A stretch of DNA of 64,000 nt from Myxococcaceae bacterium JPH2. GTDB lineage: Bacteria; Myxococcota; Myxococcia; Myxococcales; Myxococcaceae. A program made the position numbers and the translations under genes. Shown here in pieces: positions 1 to 8,206 of this stretch. Where the stretch lies: NCBI GenBank assembly GCA_016458225.1, contig JAEMGR010000003.1:744001-808000 (forward strand), written 5' to 3'. Numbering within the stretch: the first letter of the stretch is position 1; each line of letters opens with the position of its first letter. The notes below the pieces were generated by a model. It made no database searches. It worked only from the letters and a program-made list of their open reading frames with translations, and was not told where the DNA came from.

Positions 1-1980
1 ACCAACCTGGTGAAGGCCCTGGGACGCACGCATCGGGTCGAGGCGCTGGACCTGCTCGCGCGCCGCAGCGTGGACGACGAGGCCCCCGCCGTGCGCCTCG
101 CCTGCGTGGCGGCCGCCATGAAGGTGGCGGGCACGGACCGCGAGAAGACGAAGGACCGCGAGGCGACGAAGCGAGACCCCGAGCTGGCCGTGCGCTTCCT
201 GCGCGTGGCGGTGAAGAGCCTGGACGTGGAGGTGCGCAAGGCCGCCGCCGTCGAGTTGCAGATGGGCAAGGAGGCGGGCCAGGACGCGCTGCTGGTGGGC
301 CTGTTCAACGACCGCGACGCCACCGTGCGCGCGGAGGCCGTGGCGCGCTACTCGAAGCGGGTCATCCACCAGGGCTCGCCGGTGGAGCCGCTGGAGGAGG
401 TCCTGCGCGCCGGCGACCGGCTGGTGATGCTGCCCGCCGCCGAGGGCGTGGCACACAAGGGCCGCGTCAGCGCGCTGCGTCCCCTGCTGCTGTACGCGCG
501 CGCCGGAGAGCCGGGCGACCGGGAGCGGGCGCTGATCGCGCTGGGCACGCTGGGTGACGCGCGCGCCCTCGCGGAGCTGGAGACGGTGGCCGCGGGCGGC
601 ACGCCGGAGGCTCCGGCCGAGCCCTCCATGATGGTGGCCGCCATCGAGGGCCTGGGGCGCCTCGCGGGCCGACTGCCCGAAGGCGAGGAGCGCCGCCGGG
701 TCGAGGAGAAGGTCGAGGCCGCCGCGTTGGAGGGCCAGACCGAGGAGATGCAGCGCGCGGGCGTGTGCGGTCTGCGCGCCATCGGCGGCGAGCGCGCCCG
801 GGTGAAGCTGGAGGCCCTGCTGGCGGACGACGGCACGGACGTGGATGTGCGCGTCACGGTGGCCGAGCAGCTCGGGAAGATGGGAGACCTCGCCGCGGAG
901 GCCGCGCTGGCCGCCGCGCTCGATGACGATGAGGACGAGCTGCGCGAGGCGGCCCGCAAGGCGCTGGACGTGCTCTTCCCGCAGGAGCGCACGCGGGTGG
1001 AGTTCCTCGCGGTGGCCAGCAAGTACACGGACATCTCCGAGCCGGCCGCGGCCTACCTCTCCGGCGAGGGAGACCCCGCGCTTCTGGTGCCCCGCCTGGC
1101 CACCCTGGACAACGCGACGTTGCGGCTGCGGCTGCGCCGAGGCCTCGCGCGACGTGGCGCCCTGCCCATTCCCGAGCTGACCGCGCTCCTGGGCCACGAC
1201 AAGGCGCAGGCCCGCGAGGAGGCCGCGTGGCTGGTGGGCACCTGGACCGGAGAGACGCGCCCGGCTGGCACGGTGGACACCTCCGCGCTGGCGAAGACGC
1301 TGCTCACCACCGAGCGCCGCACCGCCACCGAGTGGGCGGCCACGCCCGCGCCCAAGCGCGCCCCGGTGGCCTCCGCGTGGGAGCGCGTGCTGTGGGCGGC
1401 GTCTCGGCTGGGTGTGCGGGAGCTGGTCGGCCCCGCGAGCGCGCTGCTGCGCTCGGGCGAGTCCGTGGCGCCGGCGAACGTGCGACAGGAAGCCGCGCGC
1501 GCGCTGGGTCGGCTGGGGGCCGTGAAGGAGCTGGACGCCGTGCGCGCCGCCCTCTCCGACCCCGACGCGCGAGTGCGCGCGGCGGCAGCGGACACGCTGG
1601 CGAGGCTCGCGCCCGAGCAGGCGGCGGCGTGGGCGCTGGAAGTGAAGCCCTTCGACCCGGTGGCCCTCGGCCCCACGGGCGCGAAGGTGGCCGCGGAGGC
1701 GCTGGCCACGGACGAGGCCCGCCGGCTCGCGCTGCCTGCGCTGCTCGGCGCCAAGCAGACGGAAACCCTGCGCCCGCTCGCGGCCAACGCGAAGCCCGAG
1801 GTCCGCCAGGACGCCTGGGCCGCGCTGGGTCGCGTGGGTGGAGACGCGGCGACGGAGCTGCTGCACACCGCCGCCTTCGACAAGTCGCAATCGGTGGAGC
1901 TGCGCAAGGCCGCATGGCGCGCCCACAAACGTGCACGCCGTGCCAATGAGCGCGTCCGGAAGGAAGGAACCCCGTCGTGA
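1..1980 (+). CDS. HEAT-repeat protein, 5' end outside window
   Basis: The frame is open to the first base of the window, so the true start lies upstream and the GTG at 10 is only an internal codon. About 659 residues are visible. The protein is an almost uninterrupted string of helical repeats with the HEAT consensus of Arg/Ala-rich second helices, for example VRQEAARALGRLG, VRAAAADTLARLA and VRQDAWAALGRVG near the C-terminus. HEAT repeats make curved scaffolds for protein binding; no catalytic motif or signal peptide is seen. The stop overlaps the GTG start of the SWIM zinc-finger gene by 4 bp (GTGA), so the two are translationally coupled and probably act together. What binds the scaffold is unknown. 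Confidence 0.85.
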   Translation, partial: TNLVKALGRTHRVEALDLLARRSVDDEAPAVRLACVAAAMKVAGTDREKTKDREATKRDPELAVRFLRVAVKSLDVEVRKAAAVELQMGKEAGQDALLVGLFNDRDATVRAEAVARYSKRVIHQGSPVEPLEEVLRAGDRLVMLPAAEGVAHKGRVSALRPLLLYARAGEPGDRERALIALGTLGDARALAELETVAAGGTPEAPAEPSMMVAAIEGLGRLAGRLPEGEERRRVEEKVEAAALEGQTEEMQRAGVCGLRAIGGERARVKLEALLADDGTDVDVRVTVAEQLGKMGDLAAEAALAAALDDDEDELREAARKALDVLFPQERTRVEFLAVASKYTDISEPAAAYLSGEGDPALLVPRLATLDNATLRLRLRRGLARRGALPIPELTALLGHDKAQAREEAAWLVGTWTGETRPAGTVDTSALAKTLLTTERRTATEWAATPAPKRAPVASAWERVLWAASRLGVRELVGPASALLRSGESVAPANVRQEAARALGRLGAVKELDAVRAALSDPDARVRAAAADTLARLAPEQAAAWALEVKPFDPVALGPTGAKVAAEALATDEARRLALPALLGAKQTETLRPLAANAKPEVRQDAWAALGRVGGDAATELLHTAAFDKSQSVELRKAAWRAHKRARRANERVRKEGTPS

Positions 1981-3824
1981 GCACCGCCACCCCTCGCCAT
2001 CCCGTCGCGCTCCGCTACGCCACCGCGAGCGACGTGGACGCCACCTCGGACTCCTCGCGCGTGCTGCTGGCCCTGGAGGGCTCGCGCGGTACGGTGGGCC
2101 TGCGCGGCCGAGTCCGTGACGCCGCCCTCTTCCGCGACGCGCTGAGCGCCGCCTTCGGCGTCCTCGCCAGCGACCTGCGCTACCGGGGCAAGGACCGGAC
2201 CGCGTACCTCGCCTACCTGATGAAGCAGGGCAAGCGCGCCACCGCCCAGATTTGGGAGGCGCAGAAGGCCTTCCTCGACAGCGCGCTGGACGGCGAGGAG
2301 AAGAAGGACGCGGTGCTGGACCCCGTGCTCACGGTGGATCCAGACCAGGTGTCCCTGGAGGTGTTCTCCCGCGATGAGAGCGCCTACGCCCGGCTCGCCT
2401 TCGACAACGCCCTCTTCGAGGGGCGCGAGGCCGCGCACGGCTCCACCTTCCTGGACGTCCCCGGGGACCTCTTGACCAAGGTGGACCGGCTGCGTGCCTA
2501 TGTCCCCGTGTCGCTGGAGGCCCACGTCGCGCTGCCCGTGCGCGGCGAGGCCCGAGCCCCGCGCAACGTCGACGTCCCGCACGCGTGGCTGCGCGGCTTC
2601 CTCCAGGTGCAGTCCGCGGCGACGCTGCCGGCCACCACCTGCGAGCTGGCGCCCATCGACCTCTACAACCTGATGGTCGCGCTGCGCACCCGCAAGGCCA
2701 AGAAGGCCCCGCGCGCGCTGCGCTTCGAGCTGGTGCCCGGCGCGCCCCCGCGCCTCGTGCTGGAGCCGTGGGAGCTGGTGCTGGAGTGCCACGGCGGCAA
2801 GTACACGGGCACGTCCCCCGCCGTGGTGCGCACCTTCGGCCGTCAGCGCCTCATGGCGCTGGCCCGCCTGCTGCCGCACGCGAAGTCGGTGAAGGTGCAG
2901 CTCATGGGCCCGGGCCTGCCGGTGTTCTGGGTCATCGACCTGGGCATGGCCACGCTGACGCTCGGCCTGACGGGCTGGACGGAGAGCGGCTGGTCCAGCG
3001 CGGCCGCCTTCGATGTCCTCATGCCTCGCGCGGTGCCGGACGGGCTGGCGGAGAAGCTGCGCAACCGCCTGCGCGCGGAAGGGCCGCTGCCCTTCGACAC
3101 ACTGGCCGCTACCGCGGGCTCGCCCCGAGACGCCGTGCGCGCCGCGCTCCAGTTGGAGTGCCTGCGCGGGCGCGTCCTCTTCGACGTGGCCGGCAACAAG
3201 TACCGGCCGCGCGAGCTGATGCCCACGCCCGTGGACGAGGCCACCATCCGCTTCGGCAATGAGCTGGAAGCGCGCGCCCACCGCCTGCTCGGCGACGGCG
3301 GCCCCGGCGCGGGCGAGGTGAAGCTCACCAAGGTGCATGAGCTGGTGGGCGAAGGCACCCGCATCCACGGCGAGGTCGTGGACCGCGAGGCCGTGCGCAG
3401 CTTCTTCCCCAGCTTCACGCTGGACCTGGAGAGCCGGCTGCGCGACGCGAGCTGCGGCTGCCCGCACTTCCGCCGCTCGGCCCTGCGCGAGGGCCCCTGC
3501 GAGCACCTCCTGGCCCTGCGTCTGGCTTATGGCCGCCGCCGCGCCGAGGAAGAGGCGCTGCGCCAGACGCCCGAGGGGCGCCAGCTCATCCGCGCCGAGA
3601 CGCGACAGTACGTGCGCCGCGACCCGGTCAGCGGACTGGAGCAGGTGTACCGCGTGTCCCTGGATGGGAAGCTGGTGGGGCTGGAGTGGGGCCCGCGCTC
3701 GGGCGATGCCCGGCACCAGCGGCTCTGGTTCGACTCGGATTCCGAGGCGCGCACCGCGTATTTCGCGCGCCTGGAGCAATTGATGGCCGACGGCTACATC
3801 GACGCGGCCTCGGCCTTGGTGTAA
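1977..3824 (+). CDS. SWIM zinc-finger protein
   Basis: This 615-residue protein carries a SWIM-type zinc-binding motif, C493-x-C495-x12-C508-x-H510, in its C-terminal quarter. SWIM domains bind DNA or proteins. The N-terminal 450 residues have no motif I recognise. GTG is chosen as start because it overlaps the preceding HEAT gene by 4 bp. In many bacteria SWIM proteins of this kind sit in clusters with MoxR-type AAA ATPases, VWA-domain proteins and HEAT/WGR proteins; the HEAT partner fits that, and the other members may lie upstream of the window. That cluster role is inference. The gene is followed directly by the retron RNA, but there is no sign that the two are functionally linked. Confidence 0.85.
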   Translation: MSTATPRHPVALRYATASDVDATSDSSRVLLALEGSRGTVGLRGRVRDAALFRDALSAAFGVLASDLRYRGKDRTAYLAYLMKQGKRATAQIWEAQKAFLDSALDGEEKKDAVLDPVLTVDPDQVSLEVFSRDESAYARLAFDNALFEGREAAHGSTFLDVPGDLLTKVDRLRAYVPVSLEAHVALPVRGEARAPRNVDVPHAWLRGFLQVQSAATLPATTCELAPIDLYNLMVALRTRKAKKAPRALRFELVPGAPPRLVLEPWELVLECHGGKYTGTSPAVVRTFGRQRLMALARLLPHAKSVKVQLMGPGLPVFWVIDLGMATLTLGLTGWTESGWSSAAAFDVLMPRAVPDGLAEKLRNRLRAEGPLPFDTLAATAGSPRDAVRAALQLECLRGRVLFDVAGNKYRPRELMPTPVDEATIRFGNELEARAHRLLGDGGPGAGEVKLTKVHELVGEGTRIHGEVVDREAVRSFFPSFTLDLESRLRDASCGCPHFRRSALREGPCEHLLALRLAYGRRRAEEEALRQTPEGRQLIRAETRQYVRRDPVSGLEQVYRVSLDGKLVGLEWGPRSGDARHQRLWFDSDSEARTAYFARLEQLMADGYIDAASALV

Positions 3825-3894
3825 ACCTCTCAACAACGGCCCGGCCGCCGACGGGGCGGCTGGAAGGATGGGTGCGACGGACGAAATAGTGAAC

Positions 3895-4171
3895 GCGAGC
3901 AGCCGAGAGAGGTCCGGAGCGCATCAGCCTTAGCGCCTCGAGCGCAGGAGCGGCGTTGCGCCGCTCTGGTTGAAATGCAGGACACTCTCCGCAAGGTAGC
4001 CTGTTCTTGGCTCTCTCCCTCCTAGGCACTGCGGCCGGGGCGGGAAGCGGAGTCAACGACGCGACCGCCGTTTTCCCGCCCCGGCCGCAGTGCCTAGGAG
4101 GGGAGAGCCGGTGAGGCTACCGTGCCCCAGGTGAGATGGTGGTGCTTTCCCGGCCTCCCTCGACTGCTCGC
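3895..4171 (+). ncRNA. Retron msr-msd RNA, Mx162 type
   Basis: All parts of a retron RNA are visible. The outer inverted repeats are a1 at 3895-3917 and a2 at 4150-4171, pairing over about 20 bp with two mismatches and a bulge. The msr part starts near 3914, and the conserved TTAGC context places the priming guanosine at 3933. A perfect 8-bp RNA stem (3948-3966, arms GAGCGGCG and CGCCGCTC) is the expected reverse-transcriptase recognition hairpin. The msd part is a long hairpin: 29 perfect base pairs (4018-4046 with 4073-4101), extended by GGCTCTC/GAGAGCC and by GGTAGCCT/AGGCTACC (3995-4002 with 4114-4121). Counting from the branch G and a2, the expected RNA (about 77 nt) and msDNA (about 162 nt) match the known Mx162 sizes. 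The exact ends are inferred. Confidence 0.92.
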
Positions 4172-4222
4172 GCAACGTCCGCCGCCCCACCTCACGCCGC
4201 CGCGCCCGTCCCTGGTGTCGCA

Positions 4223-5674
4223 ATGACCGCGAAGCTTGAGTCCTTCGTCCCCGCCGCTCCACCGCAGGCCATCGCCACCCCGACTCCCGTCGCGCCCACC
4301 GCGAAGGCGTTGGTCCAGCGCGAAGCGCGCCAGGCCGCCCAGGCCGCGGTGCTCGCCCGCTGGAAGGCCATCACCGAGGCCGGCGGCCAGGACGAGTGGG
4401 TGCACCAGCAGCTCGTCGCCCGAGGCGCGCTGGCCGAGGAGGTCGACTTCTCTTCGTTGAAGGAGAAGGAGAAGACGGCCTGGAAGGAGAAGAAGAAGGC
4501 CGAGGCCACCGAGCGGCGCGCGCTGAAGCAACTGGCCTACGAAGCCTGGAAGGCCACGCACATTGGCCACCTGGGCGCGGGCATCCACTGGAACGAGGAG
4601 GGCGGCGCGGACGCGTTCGACATCCCCCACCGCGAGGAGCGGGCCAAGGCCAACGGGCTGCCCGAGTTCACCTCGGCGGAGGACGTGGCCAAGGCGCTGG
4701 GCCTCGGCGTGTCCAAGCTGCGCTGGTTTGCCTTCCACCGCGAGGTGGACACCGCCACGCATTACACGAGCTGGCGGATCCCCAAGCGGGACGGCAGCTC
4801 GCGCACCATCACCTCGCCCAAGACGGAGCTGAAGGCCGCCCAGCGTTGGGTGCTCTCCAACATCGTCGAGCGGCTGCCCGTGCACGGCGCCGCGCACGGC
4901 TTCGTGGCGGGCCGCTCCATCCTCACCAACGCGCTGGCGCACCGAGGCGCGGACGTGGTGGTGAAGGTGGACGTGAAGGACTTCTTCCCGTCCGTGACGT
5001 GGCCTCGCGTGAAGGGCCTGCTGCGCAAGGGCGGGCTGCCCGAGAACATCGCCACGCTGCTCGCGCTCCTCGCCACCGAGGCCCCGCGCGAAGCCGTGAG
5101 CTTCCGCGGCAAGACGCTCTACGTGGCGCAGGGTCCGCGCGCGCTGCCGCAGGGGGCGCCCACCTCACCGGGCATCACCAACGCGCTGTGCCTGCGCTTG
5201 GACAAGCGGCTGTCCGCGCTCTCCCGCAAGCTGAACTTCGTCTACACGCGCTACGCGGATGACCTGACCTTCTCGTGGACGAAGGCCAAGGCGCCCAAGG
5301 CCCGGCGGGCGCAGGGCGCTCCGGTGGCGGTGTTGCTCGCGCGCGTGCAGGAAGTGGTGGAGGCTGAGGGCTTCCGCCTGCATCCGGACAAGACGCGCGT
5401 GGCCCGCAAGGGCAGCCGTCAGCGCGTCACCGGGCTCGTGGTGAACGATGCCGGCCCGAAGGTCCCCGCCGCGCGCGTCCCGCGAGACGTGGTGCGCCGC
5501 CTGCGCGCCGCCTTGCACAACCGTGAGCAGGGCAAGCCGGGCAAGGAAGGCGAGTCACTGGAGCAGCTCCAGGGCATGGCCGCCTTCATCCACATGACGG
5601 ACCCGGCCAAGGGCCGCGCCTTCATGGAGCGGCTGGAGAAGCTGGCCGCGCGAACGACGACGACGGCGGCGTAG
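4223..5674 (+). CDS. ret: Retron reverse transcriptase, Mx162 type
   Basis: The enzyme uses the msr-msd RNA as template and primer to make branched msDNA. From the ATG at 4223 it has 483 residues, close to the roughly 485 of the M. xanthus Mx162 enzyme, which it strongly resembles from memory. Hallmarks: the retron NAxxH motif (N236-H240), catalytic YADD (344-347) and the VTG motif (402-404) that separates retron enzymes from group II intron ones. The N-terminal 130 residues are charged, Lys/Glu/Ala-rich and presumably helical. An in-frame ATG at 4136 is rejected because it lies inside the msd/a2 RNA. No toxin or effector gene of known retron defence types lies next to it, as in other myxobacterial retrons. 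The stop directly abuts the convergent small gene downstream. Confidence 0.95.
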   Translation: MTAKLESFVPAAPPQAIATPTPVAPTAKALVQREARQAAQAAVLARWKAITEAGGQDEWVHQQLVARGALAEEVDFSSLKEKEKTAWKEKKKAEATERRALKQLAYEAWKATHIGHLGAGIHWNEEGGADAFDIPHREERAKANGLPEFTSAEDVAKALGLGVSKLRWFAFHREVDTATHYTSWRIPKRDGSSRTITSPKTELKAAQRWVLSNIVERLPVHGAAHGFVAGRSILTNALAHRGADVVVKVDVKDFFPSVTWPRVKGLLRKGGLPENIATLLALLATEAPREAVSFRGKTLYVAQGPRALPQGAPTSPGITNALCLRLDKRLSALSRKLNFVYTRYADDLTFSWTKAKAPKARRAQGAPVAVLLARVQEVVEAEGFRLHPDKTRVARKGSRQRVTGLVVNDAGPKVPAARVPRDVVRRLRAALHNREQGKPGKEGESLEQLQGMAAFIHMTDPAKGRAFMERLEKLAARTTTTAA

Positions 5675-5890
5675 TCACGTCGCCAAGGCCGGAGCCTCCA
5701 GCTCCGGCAACGTCCGGCTCGCCCACGCCACCTGGCTGTATTCCCAATCACAGCCATCCTTCGTGAGCGGGACACTGAGTCCCAAGACACACGTGACAAT
5801 CAATGCCACGGGCACCAGCCCCCGGGCACGCAGCAGAGGCGGATGATTCGCCGGGTCCAGACGGAGTCGAACAACTCGGCCGATGGGCAT
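5675..5890 (-). CDS. Small putative membrane protein
   Basis: The predicted product has 71 residues: a basic, Arg-rich N-terminus, one hydrophobic segment (about residues 26-44, LVPVALIVTCVLGL and flanks) and a short polar tail containing two Cys. Third codon positions are only moderately G/C-rich, so coding is less certain than for its neighbours. It ends exactly where the retron reverse transcriptase ends, tail to tail with no gap. I recognise no family. It could be a chance frame; equally, single-span small proteins are common retron effectors, so it is worth a conservation check. No clear ribosome binding site precedes the ATG. Confidence 0.35.
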   Translation of the reverse strand: MPIGRVVRLRLDPANHPPLLRARGLVPVALIVTCVLGLSVPLTKDGCDWEYSQVAWASRTLPELEAPALAT

Positions 5891-6040
5891 GACTGTCGAC
5901 CGTAGCACTGGCACCTCAATGCATTGAGGGCGGGTGTCACGAACCCAAGAGTTGTCACGAATGAACACGCCCACGGGATGACGGTTCGACCCGCCTCGGG
6001 CGCGATGGTCCACGTGGCCTCTCGCGGAGAGAGTGTGGCC

Positions 6041-6727
6041 ATGCCCCCATCCCCCCTGATGCGTGTTCCGATTCACGGCACGGCCCTGTGCCTCGCGCTC
6101 GTCTTCGTCGCGTGCAGTGGCTCGAAGGAGCCTCCGCATCCCTCCACGTCGGTCCCCATCTCGGAGGCACGCAAGCGCGACAACGGCACGGAGGTCACCA
6201 TCGAAGGCACCGTCACGGTTCCGCCTGGCGCCTTCACGTCCGCGCTCGGTGATGAGGGCTTCGCTCTCCAGGATGCATCCGGCGGCATCTACGTGAAGAT
6301 GTCACTGCAACAGACCTTCCACCTGGGCGCGAACGTGCGCGTCACCGGCACGCTCGACGAGCAGAACCAGCTGCGCATCCTTCGCGCGGATCCAACCTCC
6401 GTGCAGCTCCTCGAAGGCTCGCAGCAAGCCTCGGCCAAGAGCGTGGACACGGGCAGCGTCAACGAGTCCGTCGAGGGACAGTTCATCCGAATCAGCGGCG
6501 CGGTGACACAGGGCTTCCAGAACGACGAGCCCTATGGCTACAGGTTCGCCCTCAACGACGGCACGGGCGAGGTCCAGGTGTTCGCTCACGTCTCCGCGGG
6601 ATTCGACAAGGCCTCACTGCAAGCCCTCACCGTGGGACAGCGCCTCTCCGTCGTCGGGCTCGCGGCACAGTACGAGGCCGCCTACCACGTCGCGCCGCGA
6701 CAGCCCTCGGACCTGGGCCCACCGTGA
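6041..6727 (+). CDS. Lipoprotein with two OB-fold-like domains
   Basis: The 228-residue product has a signal peptide ending at a lipobox-like FVAC, so it is probably lipid-anchored, although the -3 residue is Phe rather than the usual Leu. Two similar beta-rich halves follow, each with the pattern 'V-x-G-T/A-V ... G-F/Y-x-L-x-D-x-x-G-x-I/V-x-V ... G-x-x-L-x-V-x-G', typical of OB-fold modules found in bacterial envelope proteins. No enzyme motif is seen. ATG 6041 is chosen because GGAGAGAG lies 8 bases upstream; earlier in-frame starts would place a long polar stretch before the signal peptide. Its function is unknown. Confidence 0.75.
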   Translation: MPPSPLMRVPIHGTALCLALVFVACSGSKEPPHPSTSVPISEARKRDNGTEVTIEGTVTVPPGAFTSALGDEGFALQDASGGIYVKMSLQQTFHLGANVRVTGTLDEQNQLRILRADPTSVQLLEGSQQASAKSVDTGSVNESVEGQFIRISGAVTQGFQNDEPYGYRFALNDGTGEVQVFAHVSAGFDKASLQALTVGQRLSVVGLAAQYEAAYHVAPRQPSDLGPP

Positions 6728-6753
6728 GCTGATACGCGGTGTGAATATCGCGC

Positions 6754-6797
6754 CCTCGGGGTCGTCATCGGGAGGCTGCCCACCCTCCTACCCGAGG
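6754..6797 (+). promoter_or_regulatory. Hairpin enclosing the ribosome binding site of the next gene
   Basis: CCTCGGG (6754-6760) can pair with CCCGAGG (6791-6797), and inside it GGGAGG (6770-6775) pairs with CCCTCC (6783-6788). The outer right arm contains the start of the GAGGAG Shine-Dalgarno sequence (6794-6799) of the gene beginning at 6806. Folding would hide that site. It might be a translational switch, or simply a weak terminator for the preceding gene. Confidence 0.4.
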
Positions 6798-6805
6798 AGC
6801 ACCCC

Positions 6806-7519
6806 GTGCGCGCCGTCTCTCTCCATGCGCGGTCCAGCCTCCTGCTGGCCGCGACCCTCCTTCCCCTGGTCACCCAGGCGGAGTCCCCCGAGTCCGACAA
6901 TCCCTCCGCGCCAGTCGAGTCCGAGGCAGGCCATGGACTCTCGGAGCCCGCCCCACAGCTCGCATCGGACGACAATGAGAGGACTCACGCGCGGGAAGTC
7001 TTTGATGAGGAGCGCCCCACCCATCGTGGCAGGACCAAGCTCGATGTCGGCTTCGCCGCGGGCTTCAACAGTCCCTCGGGCATCGTCGGCGGCGAGCTTG
7101 AGTTTCGAGCCATCCCCCAGCTGGGTTTGAACCTGGGCGCGGGCATCGGCGCGTGGGGCACGCGCATCAGCCCATCGCTTCGGCTGTACCCACTGGGGGA
7201 AGTGGGCGCGAGTCCATTCTTCGAAGCGGGCGCGAGCTTCAACCTCGGGACCGAGGCGTACTCGGAAGAGCATCCTGGGAACCGGAACTACGCGGAGCTG
7301 CTGATGACCCCTGCGGCCATCGGGAGCTTCGGCCTTCGCGCCGCGCTCGGGACCAAGGTGTACCTCACGTCGCGAGTGGGCTGGGCCTGGAGACTGCGTG
7401 AGGACAACTACCGGATGCGCGATGGCAGCCGCCCCGATGCCTTCACCGAGGACGTCATCGACCTGCTCCAGCACGGCGGATTCCTCACCAGCCTGACGCT
7501 CGGCTTCGCGTTCTACTGA
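6806..7519 (+). CDS. Secreted or outer-membrane protein, beta-barrel-like
   Basis: The 237-residue product starts with a signal peptide (hydrophobic LLLAATLLPLV, cleavage near TQAES). An acidic, low-complexity linker follows, then from about residue 75 alternating hydrophobic strands rich in Gly and aromatic residues, ending in a C-terminal Phe-Tyr (TLGFAFY). An aromatic last residue is the usual mark of an outer-membrane beta-barrel strand, so this may be a small barrel protein. The GTG start has GAGGAG 7 bases upstream. No family is recognised. Confidence 0.75.
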   Translation: MRAVSLHARSSLLLAATLLPLVTQAESPESDNPSAPVESEAGHGLSEPAPQLASDDNERTHAREVFDEERPTHRGRTKLDVGFAAGFNSPSGIVGGELEFRAIPQLGLNLGAGIGAWGTRISPSLRLYPLGEVGASPFFEAGASFNLGTEAYSEEHPGNRNYAELLMTPAAIGSFGLRAALGTKVYLTSRVGWAWRLREDNYRMRDGSRPDAFTEDVIDLLQHGGFLTSLTLGFAFY

Positions 7520-7565
7520 GCAGCTTCTGCGCCTCCGCGTGGCTTGCGTGCCTCGGCGGAAACCA

Positions 7566-7593
7566 TTACCTACCGGCCAGTAACTAACTGGCC
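7566..7593. promoter_or_regulatory. Candidate TetR operator, two overlapping palindromes
   Basis: Two palindromes overlap just before the regulator's ATG at 7595. One is TTAC-CTA-CCGG-CCA-GTAA (7566-7583), with TTAC/GTAA ends around a CCGG core, a common TetR-family operator shape. The other is GGCCAGT-AACTA-ACTGGCC (7575-7593), with perfect 7-bp arms. The position indicates that the regulator represses its own operon, including the efflux pump. Confidence 0.6.
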
Positions 7594-7594
7594 C

Positions 7595-8206
7595 ATGCCC
7601 CGTCCCCGCCGCGTCCTCGACGAGCAGATTCGCGCCACCGCCCGCGAGGTCTTCCTGGAGAAGGGACCGTCCGCGCCGCTGCAGCTCATCGCGCGGCGAC
7701 TCGGCATCTCGCAGGCCGCGCTGTTGCACCGCGTGGGCACCAAGGAAGCGCTGATGCTGCTGGCGCTCCGCCCCGAGACGCCCTCGGCAGCGGCCCTGCT
7801 CGCGCGTGAACCAGCCCGGGCCGGCGACCTGGAGGAGCAGCTCGTCGCCGCGCTGCTGCACCACCGCGACTTCCTCCGAGGACTCATCCCCAACCTCTTC
7901 GTGCTGCGCTGCTCCCCGCTCGGGGTCGAGCGCGCGATGCACGCCACGCCACCGCCTCCCGTCGCGCTGCGTCGGCGCCTCGCGTCCTGGCTCGCCCGCG
8001 CGCGACGAGACGGACTCACGCCCGTGGACAATCCCAAACACGTGGCCGAAGCGCTCTGCGGCACCGTCGAGGCTCGCTGCTTCAACGCGCACGTGGGAGG
8101 CGCTCGCTATACCCCAGGCGATGACGAAGCCATCCTGCGCGAGTTGGTGCGCCTGCTCGTCCCTGTTCGCCGCGCTCCGCGCCCCCTGAAACGGAAAGCC
8201 GCATGA
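7595..8206 (+). CDS. TetR-family transcriptional regulator
   Basis: The 203-residue product has an N-terminal helix-turn-helix typical of TetR proteins (about residues 8-50: IRATAREVFLEKG, then LQLIARRLGISQAALLHRVGTKEAL), followed by a divergent ligand-binding domain. The ATG at 7595 lies two bases after a palindromic candidate operator, which supports this start and suggests autoregulation. The stop overlaps the start of the Bcr/CflA efflux gene by 4 bp (ATGA), so the regulator and pump form one transcript. It most likely releases DNA when it binds a compound exported by the pump; the ligand cannot be read from the sequence. Confidence 0.9.
   Translation: MPRPRRVLDEQIRATAREVFLEKGPSAPLQLIARRLGISQAALLHRVGTKEALMLLALRPETPSAAALLAREPARAGDLEEQLVAALLHHRDFLRGLIPNLFVLRCSPLGVERAMHATPPPPVALRRRLASWLARARRDGLTPVDNPKHVAEALCGTVEARCFNAHVGGARYTPGDDEAILRELVRLLVPVRRAPRPLKRKAA

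Noticed and set aside
4136-4222. Upstream in-frame ATG for the reverse transcriptase
   Set aside because: It lies within the msd/a2 part of the retron RNA; starting at 4223 gives a length close to known Mx162-type enzymes.
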